This document shows positions 23,668 through 32,109 of a DNA stretch of 64,000 nucleotides, piece after piece. The stretch comes from Allobosea sp. GTDB lineage: Bacteria; Pseudomonadota; Alphaproteobacteria; Rhizobiales; Beijerinckiaceae. Below the pieces are notes generated by a model, which searched no databases, was not told where the DNA came from, and saw only the letters and a list, made by a program, of their open reading frames with translations. The stretch is from the NCBI RefSeq assembly GCF_030695125.1, contig NZ_JAUYTP010000029.1:62001-126000 (forward strand), read 5' to 3'. The translations under genes were made by a program, and so were the position numbers. Positions within the stretch are counted from its first letter, which is position 1, and every line of letters starts with the position of its first letter.

Positions 23668-25154
23668 GGCGCGCGCTCGAGCGGGTAGCTCGGCTGGAAG
23701 ATCTCCGCGACCGGCGGATGGCCGAAGGTGCGCTCGGGATAGCGTGCGATCAGCCCATCGAACTGCTTCTGAGCCCGGGCGTGGGCCGCCGCCGCATCGA
23801 AGCCGGGGATGACGCGATGTTCCATCGCCACGCGGCCCTCGACGATGACGTCCGTCACGTCGCGCCCGGCTGAGGACTGCATCAGCGTCTGGATGGGATC
23901 GATGACCTGGCCGATGCCGTCATGCCCGAAATCGATCGCGATCAGGTCCGCCCGCGCGCCAGGCATCAGACGGCCGAGATCGGGCCGGCCGAGTGCATCG
24001 GCGCCGACCCAGGTCGCGGCGTCGAACATCTCGGCGCTGCTCGGGCGGCAGACAGAGCGCGCCATCACCCGCCCCAGCATCAGCCCGACCTGCATGTTGA
24101 GGATCATGTCAGGCGGCCAGGTATCGGTTCCCAGCCCGATGCGCAGGCCGCGTTCGCGCAGCGCGGAAAACCCGTCCAGCGCCGCCCCGTTGCGCGCCAT
24201 CACCACCGGGCAATGGACGACGGTCGCGTCCGCCGCAAGCAGTGCGGCGAGATCGGCTTCGCGCGTCGAAACGCCGTCGATCGTGGGAAAGTCGGTGAAA
24301 TGCGGCAGCAGCACATGCGGCCCGAGCAAGCCGAGCGAGGTGAGCCAGGCTGTCGGCGAGACGCCATGGCGCGCCATCACCGTCTCGACCTCGAACCGCG
24401 ACTGATGGCAATGCAGGCGCAACGGCACGTCGAGGTCACGCGCCGCAGCCCCCGTGCGGCGCAGGAGTTCGGGCGTGCAGCTCTCGATCCGGTCGGGCGC
24501 CAGCATCGTGCGCACCCGTCCGCCCGCCCGTCCCTCCATGTCGCGGCAGAAGCGGATCGCCTCGTCGAGGCCCGCCAGCCCCCGCGCCTCGTCCATGAAC
24601 AGGCTGACGGCGCCGCTTTCGTCGACCTGGGTATGGCCGCTGCGGTAGGCCGGCCCCAGATAGACCCGCATGCCGAGTTCGTCGGCAGCCTCGGCGGCGG
24701 CGGCGAACTCCTCATAGGTCTCGCCCCATTGCCGGTAGAACAGCGAGGCGATCGGCAGCGCCGTCGTGATGCCGTTGCGCAGCAGCTGCGCCAGCCCGTA
24801 GCGCTTCTGGAAGGCCAGTTCGTCGGCCGAATACATCTCGGAGGGGCCGCGTGCGATGTAGCTGGTCGGCCAGACGCGCCCCTTGCGCCAGGACGGCGTG
24901 TTGTCGAGGCTGAGCACGGCGGTGTCGAGATCGCAGACGGCATCGAGATCGATGAAGCCGGGCGCGATCAGCGCGTCGGGCCGCTCGATCCGGCGGACGA
25001 CCTCTCCGGGAAACGCATGGCCGACGAAGACGATCTCGCCATTCTCGAACACGACCTCGCCGCGCTCGATCAGCACAGGCCGGCCCTCGCGATGACCGAC
25101 GACCCATCGACCGCTGACCAGTGACCGCCCGCTCGGCTGCCTATCGGAATTCAT
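23664..25154 (-). CDS. amidohydrolase-superfamily protein lacking the HxH metal motif
   Basis: A 496-residue protein with the overall layout of chlorohydrolase-type amidohydrolases: beta-sandwich start, GFID entry to the barrel, LHCHQSRFE, LLPHFTDFPT, GTDTWPPDMILNM, and LMPGARADLIAIDF at the end. At the place where relatives have HxH it reads GFIDLDAVCDLDTAVL, so the two metal histidines are replaced by Asp71 and Val73, with Asp75 and Asp77 following. Other ligands remain. It may use a different metal geometry or have lost hydrolase activity. It is first of a coupled pair with the AtzB-like paralog 2. Confidence 0.75.
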   Translation of the reverse strand: MNSDRQPSGRSLVSGRWVVGHREGRPVLIERGEVVFENGEIVFVGHAFPGEVVRRIERPDALIAPGFIDLDAVCDLDTAVLSLDNTPSWRKGRVWPTSYIARGPSEMYSADELAFQKRYGLAQLLRNGITTALPIASLFYRQWGETYEEFAAAAEAADELGMRVYLGPAYRSGHTQVDESGAVSLFMDEARGLAGLDEAIRFCRDMEGRAGGRVRTMLAPDRIESCTPELLRRTGAAARDLDVPLRLHCHQSRFEVETVMARHGVSPTAWLTSLGLLGPHVLLPHFTDFPTIDGVSTREADLAALLAADATVVHCPVVMARNGAALDGFSALRERGLRIGLGTDTWPPDMILNMQVGLMLGRVMARSVCRPSSAEMFDAATWVGADALGRPDLGRLMPGARADLIAIDFGHDGIGQVIDPIQTLMQSSAGRDVTDVIVEGRVAMEHRVIPGFDAAAAHARAQKQFDGLIARYPERTFGHPPVAEIFQPSYPLERAP

Positions 25155-25575
25155 GCCGATCTTCCTGCAACGTCGATGCCGGTGACCATTTCGGCTCCGC
25201 GTGAGAGAGCGTCTTCAGGCAATCCCGACAGCCCAGGCAAGATCCGACGGGCAGCTTGGCGGGATGCCTGCGCAAACGGGTTGATCACCAGCCGGGATAC
25301 GCCGCAGCCCGAGATGCGGCCCGACCATTGAACAGCCCCTGGCGACGGGAAGCAATCGCGCCAGCGCCTTGCCGTTCTGCGGCCCAAGGCAGGTCGCCGT
25401 GCCGATCGCGCGCATCGGGCGCGGCGGCGGCAAGCGATCGGCGAATCTGCGGGGCGGGATGGAACGCGGGAAGGCGAGCAATCGCCGACGCGCCTGGCCC
25501 ATCCACATCCGCAGCCGCTTATGTCATGGGATTTACGACCAGCATGCCACCACATGACCTGAGCCAATGAGGTGA
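25155..25575. other. 421-bp region without recognisable gene
   Basis: This stretch lies between the HxH-less amidohydrolase and tRNA-Glu. I see no ORF with protein-like composition, no integrase, no tRNA 3'-end duplication and no strong inverted repeat. It must contain the promoter of the minus-strand amidohydrolase pair. No TGCATGC box is present here. Confidence 0.5.
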
Positions 25576-25650
25576 TGGCGCGCCCACGGGGAATCGAACC
25601 CCGGTTTTCGCCGTGAGAGGGCGACGTCCTAACCGCTAGACGATGGGCGC
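25576..25650 (-). tRNA. tRNA-Glu(CTC)
   Basis: A 75-nt cloverleaf on the minus strand. The acceptor stem GCGCCCA pairs with TGGGCGC; the D arm contains TAGCGGTTAGGA; the anticodon loop is CTCTCAC with anticodon CTC (glutamate, GAG codons); the T arm is ACCGGGGTTCGATTCCCCGT. The discriminator G is followed by an encoded CCA. No other RNA gene is adjacent. Confidence 0.95.
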
Positions 25651-25727
25651 AGTGCGGTAAGCGCTGCTGTGTAATCGGGCTTTGGCCGTCCCGCAACTGT
25701 TTTTGCGCGCTGCGGCCGAAAATCGAA

Positions 25728-25790
25728 ACGGGCGCCCTGAGCGCGCCCGTCTCGTGGCGTCGGGGCTGCGCGTCGAGCGCGCAGCCCCGA
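25728..25790 (-). terminator. tandem hairpins downstream of nemA
   Basis: Reading from nemA on the minus strand, a perfect 13-bp hairpin (arms 25760-25772 and 25778-25790, loop five bases, TCGGGGCTGCGCG and complement) comes first. An 8-bp hairpin ACGGGCGC/GCGCCCGT (25728-25750) follows, then TTTCGATTTT. The second hairpin plus T-rich tail fits a Rho-independent terminator for nemA and would insulate tRNA-Glu. Confidence 0.65.
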
Positions 25791-25806
25791 GATACGAGCC
25801 GGACCG

Positions 25807-26916
25807 TCAGGCCGCCTTGTCCGACAGCGCCGGATAATCGGTGTAGCCCTTCTCGTCGCCACCATAGAACAGCGACGGCTCGGGTGCGTTCAGCGGCGCG
25901 TCGCGCCGCAGGCGCTCGACGAGGTCGGGATTGGCGATGAAGAGCCGACCGAAGGCGACCGCATCGGCCCGGTCGCTCGCGACAGCGTCGATCGCCGAAG
26001 CCCGGTCATAGCCGTTATTGGCGATATAGGCGCCCTTGAAGGCCCGGCGCAGCGCGCCGTAATCGAAGGGCAGGAAGTCGCGCGGCCCGCCGGTGGCCCC
26101 CTCGATGACATGGATGAAGGCGATCCCGGCCTCGTTGAGCTTGGCGACGAGATAGTCGAACAGCGGCTGCGGGTCGCTGTCATGGGCATCGTTGGCGGGC
26201 GTCACCGGCGAGAGACGGATGCCGACCTGCCCCTTCGGGAAGACCTTCGTCACGGCCTCGACGACCTCGAGCGTCAGCCGCGCCCGGTTCTCGATAGAGC
26301 CGCCATAGGCGTCCTCGCGCGTGTTGCTGCCGTCGCGCAGGAACTGGTCGAGCAGATAGCCATTGGCGGCGTGGATCTCGATGCCGTCGAAGCCGGCAGC
26401 CTTGGCGTGCTCGGTCGCGCGGACATAGTCGGCGACGATGCCGGGCAGTTCGTCGAGCCGCAGCGCGCGCGGCGCGGAGACGTCGGCAAAGCCGCTCTCG
26501 ATATAGGTCTTGCCCTTGGCGGGGATCGCCGAGGGCGCGACCGGCGCCTGACCATCGGGCTGCAGCGAGACATGGCTGATGCGCCCGACATGCCAGAGCT
26601 GCGCGACGATCTTGCCGCCTTCCGCATGGACGGCGTCCGTGACCGCCTTCCAGCCGGCGACCTGCTCCGCCGTGTAGAGGCCGGGCGTCCAGGCATAGCC
26701 CTGGCCCTGCTGCGAGATCTGCGTCGCCTCGGAGATGATCAGCCCGGCGCCGGCGCGCTGGCGGTAATACTCGACATTGAGCGCATTGGGCGCATCATTG
26801 CCATGGGTGGCGCGGTTGCGCGTCAGCGGCGCCATCACGACGCGGTTGCTGACGGCGATATCGCCGATGCGAAACGGCGTGAACAGCGCCGGAACGGATG
26901 ATTCTGAGTGGCTCAT
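25807..26916 (-). CDS. nemA: old yellow enzyme, alkene reductase (NemA-like)
   Basis: A 369-residue FMN-dependent TIM-barrel reductase that reduces activated C=C bonds (N-ethylmaleimide, enones, some nitro compounds) with NAD(P)H. Seen: FTPFRIGDIAVSNRVVMAPLTRNRA, the WTPGLYTAEQVAGW and QLWHVGRISH loops, the substrate-binding pair in GFDGIEIHAANGYLLDQFLRDGSNTREDAYGGS (His and Asn), and FGRLFIANPDLVERL at the end. An AAGGA seven bases upstream supports the ATG. It diverges from comF. Induction by electrophiles is usual in the family, but no regulator is adjacent. Confidence 0.93.
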   Translation of the reverse strand: MSHSESSVPALFTPFRIGDIAVSNRVVMAPLTRNRATHGNDAPNALNVEYYRQRAGAGLIISEATQISQQGQGYAWTPGLYTAEQVAGWKAVTDAVHAEGGKIVAQLWHVGRISHVSLQPDGQAPVAPSAIPAKGKTYIESGFADVSAPRALRLDELPGIVADYVRATEHAKAAGFDGIEIHAANGYLLDQFLRDGSNTREDAYGGSIENRARLTLEVVEAVTKVFPKGQVGIRLSPVTPANDAHDSDPQPLFDYLVAKLNEAGIAFIHVIEGATGGPRDFLPFDYGALRRAFKGAYIANNGYDRASAIDAVASDRADAVAFGRLFIANPDLVERLRRDAPLNAPEPSLFYGGDEKGYTDYPALSDKAA

Positions 26917-27029
26917 GAGAGTGTCCTTGGAAACGCAAAACCAGATGGTGAGCGGAAAAGTCGCCGCGATCGGCCAGGCAGGGAGCGCCTTGCCTGATGG
27001 GAACTTTCACTACTTAGATAGGCGCTGCA

Positions 27030-27917
27030 GTGCAGCATGACAGGGCCAGAGCCACGCTCACGCCCGAAAACGATGGCGTGATCGCGCCGGCGCTCCCTGC
27101 GGAGACGAACGGTCTCCCGAACCCCGGCGAGACGCACAGGATCTCCTCCCGGCTTTTCGTACGCACCGGCCGCTGGGCAGCCGGCTGGCTGCGTGCCGGG
27201 CTCCGTGGTGCGATTGGCATCGTCTATCCGCCCTCCTGCATCGCCTGCCAGGCGGCGACCGGGGAAGCGCAGGCGCTGTGTCCGGCCTGCTGGGGCGCCA
27301 TCGGCTTCATCGAACGGCCCTATTGCGAGCGGCTTGGCACGCCCTTCTCGGTCGATCTCGGCGACGGGTTGATCTCGCCTGCGGCGATGGCCGATCCGCC
27401 GGTCTTCGCGCGCGCCCGAGCGGTCTGCCGCTTCGACGGCACGGCGCGCGAACTGGTCCATCGCCTGAAATACGGCGACCGCACCGACCTCGCCTTGACG
27501 ATGGGACGGATGATGGCGCAAGCCGGCCGCGAACTCCTGCCCGATGCCGGGCTGATCGTGCCGGTGCCGTTGCATCGCGCGCGGCTCTGGACCCGGCGCT
27601 TCAACCAGGCGGCGGCGCTGGCCCAGGTCGTGGCGCGACAATCGGGCGTCGCCCTGGCCCCGCTCGCGCTCGCCCGCATCAAGCGCACGCGCCAGCAGGT
27701 CGGCCTGACCAGGGCGCAGCGCGCCGACAACCTGCAAGGCGCGTTCAAGGTCCCACCTAGCGCCCGGCCGCAGATCGAAGGCCGCCGCATCCTGCTGGTC
27801 GACGACGTGCTGACGACCGGATCGACCGCCAATGCCGCCGCCCGCGCGCTGCTGCGGGCCGGTGCCAGCGCCGTCGACGTCCTGACCTTTGCGCGGGTGG
27901 TCACCGACGGCTCGTGA
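27030..27917 (+). CDS. comF: ComF family phosphoribosyltransferase-like protein
   Basis: A 295-residue protein of the ComF/GntX family. An N-terminal zinc-ribbon-like part has CIAC and CPAC pairs (YPPSCIACQAATGEAQALCP), then CRFDGTARELVHRLKYGDRTDL, the family LVPVPLHRARLWTRRFNQA, RTRQQVGLTRAQRADNLQGAF, and the PRPP-binding loop ILLVDDVLTTGSTANAAA. The role is linked to DNA uptake in some bacteria; elsewhere it is unclear. The GTG at 27030 gives a long N-terminus, and a later GTG near codon 17 may be the true start. It is followed by grxC and the DUF1178 gene, a common alphaproteobacterial grouping. Confidence 0.9.
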   Translation: MQHDRARATLTPENDGVIAPALPAETNGLPNPGETHRISSRLFVRTGRWAAGWLRAGLRGAIGIVYPPSCIACQAATGEAQALCPACWGAIGFIERPYCERLGTPFSVDLGDGLISPAAMADPPVFARARAVCRFDGTARELVHRLKYGDRTDLALTMGRMMAQAGRELLPDAGLIVPVPLHRARLWTRRFNQAAALAQVVARQSGVALAPLALARIKRTRQQVGLTRAQRADNLQGAFKVPPSARPQIEGRRILLVDDVLTTGSTANAAARALLRAGASAVDVLTFARVVTDGS

Positions 27918-27988
27918 GGAGCGCGGATCGTGAAGCGGGCTGCCCGTGACGAAGGCGTGAAGACGCACTACATTGGGGGCAGCGCAAC

Positions 27989-28261
27989 ATGATGGACGCC
28001 CCGATGCCTGCCGTCACGATCTACACCACATCCTGGTGCCCCTATTGCAAGGCCGCAAAATCGCTGCTGACGAAGAAGGGGGTCGCCTTCGACGAAATCG
28101 ACGTCGACGGCAAGCCCGAGCTGCGTCTGGCCATGACCGCGCGCGCCGGCGGCCGCACCTCGGTGCCGCAGATCTTCATCGGCGAGAAGCATGTCGGCGG
28201 CTCCGACGACATTCACGCGCTCGATGCCCGTGGTGAACTCGACAAGCTCTTGGCGGCATGA
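27989..28261 (+). CDS. grxC: glutaredoxin 3
   Basis: A 90-residue glutaredoxin with the dithiol active site CPYC (in TTSWCPYCKAAKSLLTKKG), the cis-proline segment TSVPQIFIGEKHVGGSDDIH and the family length. It uses glutathione to reduce disulfides and mixed disulfides in the cytosol. Two alternative Met codons (2 and 6) could also start translation. It lies between comF and the DUF1178 gene on the same strand. Many relatives of this cluster have a carbon-nitrogen hydrolase gene after grxC; here only 61 bp separate grxC from the DUF1178 gene. Confidence 0.95.
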   Translation: MMDAPMPAVTIYTTSWCPYCKAAKSLLTKKGVAFDEIDVDGKPELRLAMTARAGGRTSVPQIFIGEKHVGGSDDIHALDARGELDKLLAA

Positions 28262-28322
28262 CCGTCCACCGCGCGGCAGGCCCGCTCGCCCGCGGCCCGC
28301 ACCGTCGGCGGCCGGAGCGGCC

Positions 28323-28805
28323 ATGATCAAATACGCGCTGATCTGCGACCACGCGCATGAGTTCGAGAGCTGGTTCGCCACCTCAGCGAGCTTCGAGGAG
28401 CAGGCGAAGCGCGGCTTCGTCGCCTGCCCGGTCTGCCAGAGCGTGCGGGTCGAGCGCGCCATCATGGCGCCCAACGTCGCGCGCACCGACCGCAGCGCCA
28501 GGCGCGTCGACACCGCAGCTCCAGCCGTCGAAACCGCGACTCCCTCGCCCGACACCGCCCCGATCGCCCTGATGGGCGAGAAGGAGATCGCCTTCCGGCA
28601 GATGCTGGTGGCGCTGCACGAGCATGTCGCGCAGACCGCCGAGCATGTCGGGCCGCGTTTTGCCGACGAGGCCCTGAAGATCCATCATGGCGAGAGCGAC
28701 AGCCGGCCTATCTATGGTCAGGCCACGGCCGAGGACGCCCGGATGCTACAGGAGGAAGGCGTCGACTTCATGCCGCTGCCGCGCCTTCCCGGCGCGGGGC
28801 ACTGA
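28323..28805 (+). CDS. DUF1178 family protein
   Basis: A 160-residue protein starting MIKYALICDHAHEFESWFAT, with a CPVC pair (residues about 36-39) that with Cys9 suggests a small metal-binding head. A Pro/Ala/Thr linker is followed by the conserved C-terminal block FRQMLVALHEHVAQTAEHVG, RFADEALKIHHGE, PIYGQATAEDARMLQEEGVD and FMPLPRLP. DUF1178 is widespread in proteobacteria beside grxC and of unknown function. ATG 28323 matches the family start exactly. Confidence 0.9.
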   Translation: MIKYALICDHAHEFESWFATSASFEEQAKRGFVACPVCQSVRVERAIMAPNVARTDRSARRVDTAAPAVETATPSPDTAPIALMGEKEIAFRQMLVALHEHVAQTAEHVGPRFADEALKIHHGESDSRPIYGQATAEDARMLQEEGVDFMPLPRLPGAGH

Positions 28806-28814
28806 GGAGCGTCC

Positions 28815-29690
28815 ATGATCACGCTGGCCAATGACAGCCTGAGCATCGCCGTCAAACCGCTCGGCGCCGAGTTGCAATGGGTCGTCGATGCGCAGGGCCG
28901 CGACTGGCTCTGGAATGGCGACCCGGCGATCTGGGCCGGGCGCTCGCCGGTGCTCTTCCCCGTCATCGGCAAGCACCCGGACGGCCAGGTGCTGATCTCG
29001 GGCGCGCGTTACCCGATCAAGAGCCATGGCGTCGCCCGCACCAGCCTGTTCGAGATCCGGGCGCAGGACGGCACGGCCTGCACGCTGCGGCTGACCGACA
29101 CTGACGAAACCCGCCTGGCCTATCCCTTCGCCTTCGCGCTCGACATGACCTACCGGCTCGACGGCCCGTCGCTGACCCTGACCGCGCGCATCGCCAACAC
29201 GGGCGACGCGCCCATGCCCTTCTGCTTCGGCTATCACCCCGCCTTCTGCTGGCCCCTGCCCGGATGCGAGGGGCTGCCGCATCGCATCAGGCTCGCCAAT
29301 GGCCAAAGCCCCCAGCATCTGCGCCTCGACGCCGCCGGGCAGCTGTCGCCCGAGCGTCACGCCTCCGCTTTCGTCGATGGCGTCCTGACGCTCGACAACG
29401 GCCTGTTTGCCGCCGATGCGCTGATCATCCCGCAAGGCGCCGGGAGCCGGGCCTGGTATGGCGCCGACGGGCAGCCCGGCGTTGCGGTCGATTATCCCGC
29501 CATGCCCCATCTCGGTATCTGGACGAAGCCGAACGGCCCCTTCATCTGCATCGAGCCCTGGCACGGCCTGCCCTCTCCGGCCGACCCCGACGAGCCGCTC
29601 GACAAGCGCGCCGGCGTCATCGTGTTGCCGCCCGGCGCCGCGACGGAGCTGCCGATGACGCTGACCTTCGGGGTACCCTGGAGCGGCTGA
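28815..29690 (+). CDS. aldose 1-epimerase family protein (LacX/GalM-like)
   Basis: A 291-residue beta-sandwich protein of the galactose-mutarotase superfamily. Seen: IAVKPLGAELQWVVDAQGRDWLW, FPVIGKHPDGQ, KSHGVARTSLFE, the catalytic-type His in CFGYHPAFCWPLPG, and FICIEPWHGLPSPADPDEPL with the acidic residue near the C-terminus. Members interconvert sugar anomers or bind hexose phosphates; the sugar here is unknown. It starts nine bases after the DUF1178 gene with GAGGAG upstream, so it may be co-transcribed with it. Confidence 0.85.
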   Translation: MITLANDSLSIAVKPLGAELQWVVDAQGRDWLWNGDPAIWAGRSPVLFPVIGKHPDGQVLISGARYPIKSHGVARTSLFEIRAQDGTACTLRLTDTDETRLAYPFAFALDMTYRLDGPSLTLTARIANTGDAPMPFCFGYHPAFCWPLPGCEGLPHRIRLANGQSPQHLRLDAAGQLSPERHASAFVDGVLTLDNGLFAADALIIPQGAGSRAWYGADGQPGVAVDYPAMPHLGIWTKPNGPFICIEPWHGLPSPADPDEPLDKRAGVIVLPPGAATELPMTLTFGVPWSG

Positions 29691-29800
29691 GGCCTGTCCT
29701 GCGCGCTCATCCGAAGGTCGCAAGCGACTTCCCGGCCCCTCTGGCGTTATTCTCGCCGCAGTGCAACATTCAGATTGCTCTGAAAAGAGGGTGGAAAAGC

Positions 29801-31810
29801 ATGAACGCGATCGACCCCGCCGGCAGCACATCCGCGCCCCGCGACAAGCCAGCGCCGCGCGATAAACCCTGGATTTTCCGCACTTATGCGGGCCATTCCG
29901 ACGCCTCGGAATCCAACAAGCTCTACCGCAACAACCTCGCCAAGGGGCAGACCGGCCTCTCGGTCGCCTTCGACCTGCCGACGCAGACCGGCTACGACCC
30001 CGACCATGTCCTGGCGCGCGGCGAGGTCGGCAAGGTCGGCGTGCCCATCGCCCATCTCGGCGACATGCGGGCGCTCTTCGCCGACATTCCGCTCGCTCAG
30101 ATGAACACCTCGATGACGATCAACGCGACGGCGGCCTGGCTGCTGTCGCTCTACATCGCGGTGGCCGATGAGCAGGGCGCCGACCGCAAGGCGCTGCAGG
30201 GCACGACCCAGAACGACCTCGTCAAGGAATACCTCTCGCGCGGCACTTACGTCTTTCCGCCGCGCCCCTCGATGCGCCTGACCACCGACATCGTCGTGTT
30301 CACCACCCGCGAACTGCCGAAATGGAACCCGACCAACGTCTGCTCCTACCATCTGCAGGAGGCCGGTGCCTCGCCGGTGCAGGAGCTGTCCTTCGCCCTG
30401 GCCACTGCGATCGCGCTGCTGGATTCGATCCGGGCGAGGCCCGAGGTTTCGGCTGACGAATTCCCCGAACTCGTCGGCCGCATCTCCTTCTTCGTCAATG
30501 CCGGGATGCGCTTCGTCACCGAACTCTGCAAGATGCGGGCGTTCGTCGAGCTCTGGGACGAGATCACGCTCGGCCGCTATGGCGTCGCGGATGAAGCGAT
30601 GCGCCGCTTCCGCTATGGCGTTCAGGTCAATTCGCTGGGGCTGACCGAGCCGCAGCCCGAGAATAACGTCTACCGCATCCTGATCGAGATGCTGGCGGTG
30701 ACGCTGTCCAAGAAGGCGCGCGCCCGCGCCGTGCAGCTCCCGGCCTGGAACGAAGCTCTCGGCCTGCCGCGCCCCTTCGACCAGCAATGGTCGCTGCGGA
30801 TGCAGCAGGTCCTGGCCTATGAGACCGACCTGCTCGAATTCGGCGACATCTTCGACGGCTCGACCGTGATCGACGCCAAGGTCGCCGACCTCAAGGCGGC
30901 AGCGCTCGAGGAACTGGCCAAGATCGACGACATGGGCGGTGCGCTCGCCGCCATCGAGACCGGCTACATGAAGCAGGCGCTGGTCGAGAACGGCGCTCGC
31001 CGGATCGAGGCAATCGAGCGCGGCGAGCAGATCGTCATCGGCGTCAACAGATTCACCAACACGGAACCGTCACCGCTCTCGGCCGGCGAGGGCAACGTCG
31101 TCACCGTCTCGGATTCGGTCGAGATGGAGGCCGTCAGTCGGCTGAAGGCCTGGCGCTCGGCCCGCGACGCGAAGGCCTGCGAGGGCGCGCTGGCGGAACT
31201 CGCCTCCGCCGCGAAGGAAGCCCGCAACGTCATGCCGGCCTCGATCGCCTGCGCCAAGGCCGGCGTCACCACCGGCGAATGGGCGCAAACCTTGCGCGAG
31301 ATTTTCGGCGAATACCGCGCCCCGACCGGCGTCGACACGACCAAGCTCGGCGACAATGCCGATCTCGCCACGGTCAAGGCCGCCGTGGCACGCGCTACCG
31401 AGAAGCTCGGCCGGCCGCCGCGCTTCCTCGTCGGCAAGCCCGGCCTCGACGGCCACTCCAATGGCGCCGAGCAGATCGCGGTGCGGGCCCGCGATGCCGG
31501 CATGGCCGTGAGCTATGGCGGCATCCGCCAGACGCCGGAGGAGATCGTGGCGCAGGCGCAGGAGACACAAGCCGATATCATCGGGCTGTCGATCCTCTCG
31601 GGCTCGCATCTGCCGCTGGTGCGCGACGTCACCGCCCGGCTGCGCGTGGCCGGCATGAACGTGCCGGTCGTGGTCGGCGGCATCATTCCGCCCGACGACG
31701 AGAACGCGCTGCGCAACATGGGCGTTGCGGCCGTCTACACGCCGAAGAACTTCGAACTCGACGGCATCATCGCCGATGTCGCGGGGCTGGCGGCGAAGGA
31801 GCGGCCCTGA
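29801..31810 (+). CDS. meaA: ethylmalonyl-CoA mutase (MeaA-type, B12-dependent)
   Basis: A 669-residue single-chain acyl-CoA mutase. The N-terminal barrel (about residues 25-500) has WIFRTYAGHSDASESNKLYR, SVAFDLPTQTGYDPD and NTSMTINATAAWLL; the C-terminal cobalamin domain (from about 535) has GKPGLDGHSNGAEQIA with lower-ligand His552 (DxHxxG), LSILSGSHLPLV and VVGGIIPPDDE. The N-terminal region and length fit MeaA/ethylmalonyl-CoA mutase rather than MutB. It converts ethylmalonyl-CoA to methylsuccinyl-CoA in the ethylmalonyl-CoA pathway of acetyl-CoA assimilation. ATG 29801 follows a GAGGG. No partner genes (ccr, mcd) are adjacent. Confidence 0.9.
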   Translation: MNAIDPAGSTSAPRDKPAPRDKPWIFRTYAGHSDASESNKLYRNNLAKGQTGLSVAFDLPTQTGYDPDHVLARGEVGKVGVPIAHLGDMRALFADIPLAQMNTSMTINATAAWLLSLYIAVADEQGADRKALQGTTQNDLVKEYLSRGTYVFPPRPSMRLTTDIVVFTTRELPKWNPTNVCSYHLQEAGASPVQELSFALATAIALLDSIRARPEVSADEFPELVGRISFFVNAGMRFVTELCKMRAFVELWDEITLGRYGVADEAMRRFRYGVQVNSLGLTEPQPENNVYRILIEMLAVTLSKKARARAVQLPAWNEALGLPRPFDQQWSLRMQQVLAYETDLLEFGDIFDGSTVIDAKVADLKAAALEELAKIDDMGGALAAIETGYMKQALVENGARRIEAIERGEQIVIGVNRFTNTEPSPLSAGEGNVVTVSDSVEMEAVSRLKAWRSARDAKACEGALAELASAAKEARNVMPASIACAKAGVTTGEWAQTLREIFGEYRAPTGVDTTKLGDNADLATVKAAVARATEKLGRPPRFLVGKPGLDGHSNGAEQIAVRARDAGMAVSYGGIRQTPEEIVAQAQETQADIIGLSILSGSHLPLVRDVTARLRVAGMNVPVVVGGIIPPDDENALRNMGVAAVYTPKNFELDGIIADVAGLAAKERP

Positions 31811-31824
31811 CCGTGCCGCTTCCG

Positions 31825-31959
31825 TCAATCGCCACCGCCATCCCCGCCGCCATCATCGCTCGTCGGAGCCTCCCCCGCACGCGCGCCGCGGCGGACCATG
31901 GCGATGACGACAATCAGCGGAATGGCCATGATGGCCAGGTAGGCGGCAGCATCCTGCAT
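31825..31959 (-). CDS. 44-residue single-helix membrane protein, Gly/Asp-rich tail
   Basis: A small ORF convergent with meaA. It starts at an ATG seven bases after GAGG. Residues 4-22 form one hydrophobic helix (AAYLAIMAIPLIVVIAMV), followed by positive RRGARAG and an acidic, glycine-rich tail TSDDGGGDGGGD. Charge order suggests the N-terminus outside and the tail in the cytosol. I do not recognise a named family. The ribosome site, the hydrophobic pattern and the positive-inside motif argue for a real gene, but the length is marginal. Confidence 0.5.
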   Translation of the reverse strand: MQDAAAYLAIMAIPLIVVIAMVRRGARAGEAPTSDDGGGDGGGD

Positions 31960-32109
31960 TGATCGGCCTCGTTCCGCCGGGCAGCCCGGCCTCTCCTCAC
32001 ATCGCAGCCTGCCACGACCCTGCACGGATGGCGAGGCAGCCGCGCGCTCGCTCACGGTGACAACACCGCGCTTCCTGCCTATTTTGACGCCTTCCCCCGG
32101 ACCACAGCC

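Noticed and set aside
25155-25650. tRNA-Glu as an integration site for the 10-25 kb cluster
   Set aside because: No integrase gene and no repeat of the tRNA 3' end were seen at the other side; accessory character is judged from gene content only.
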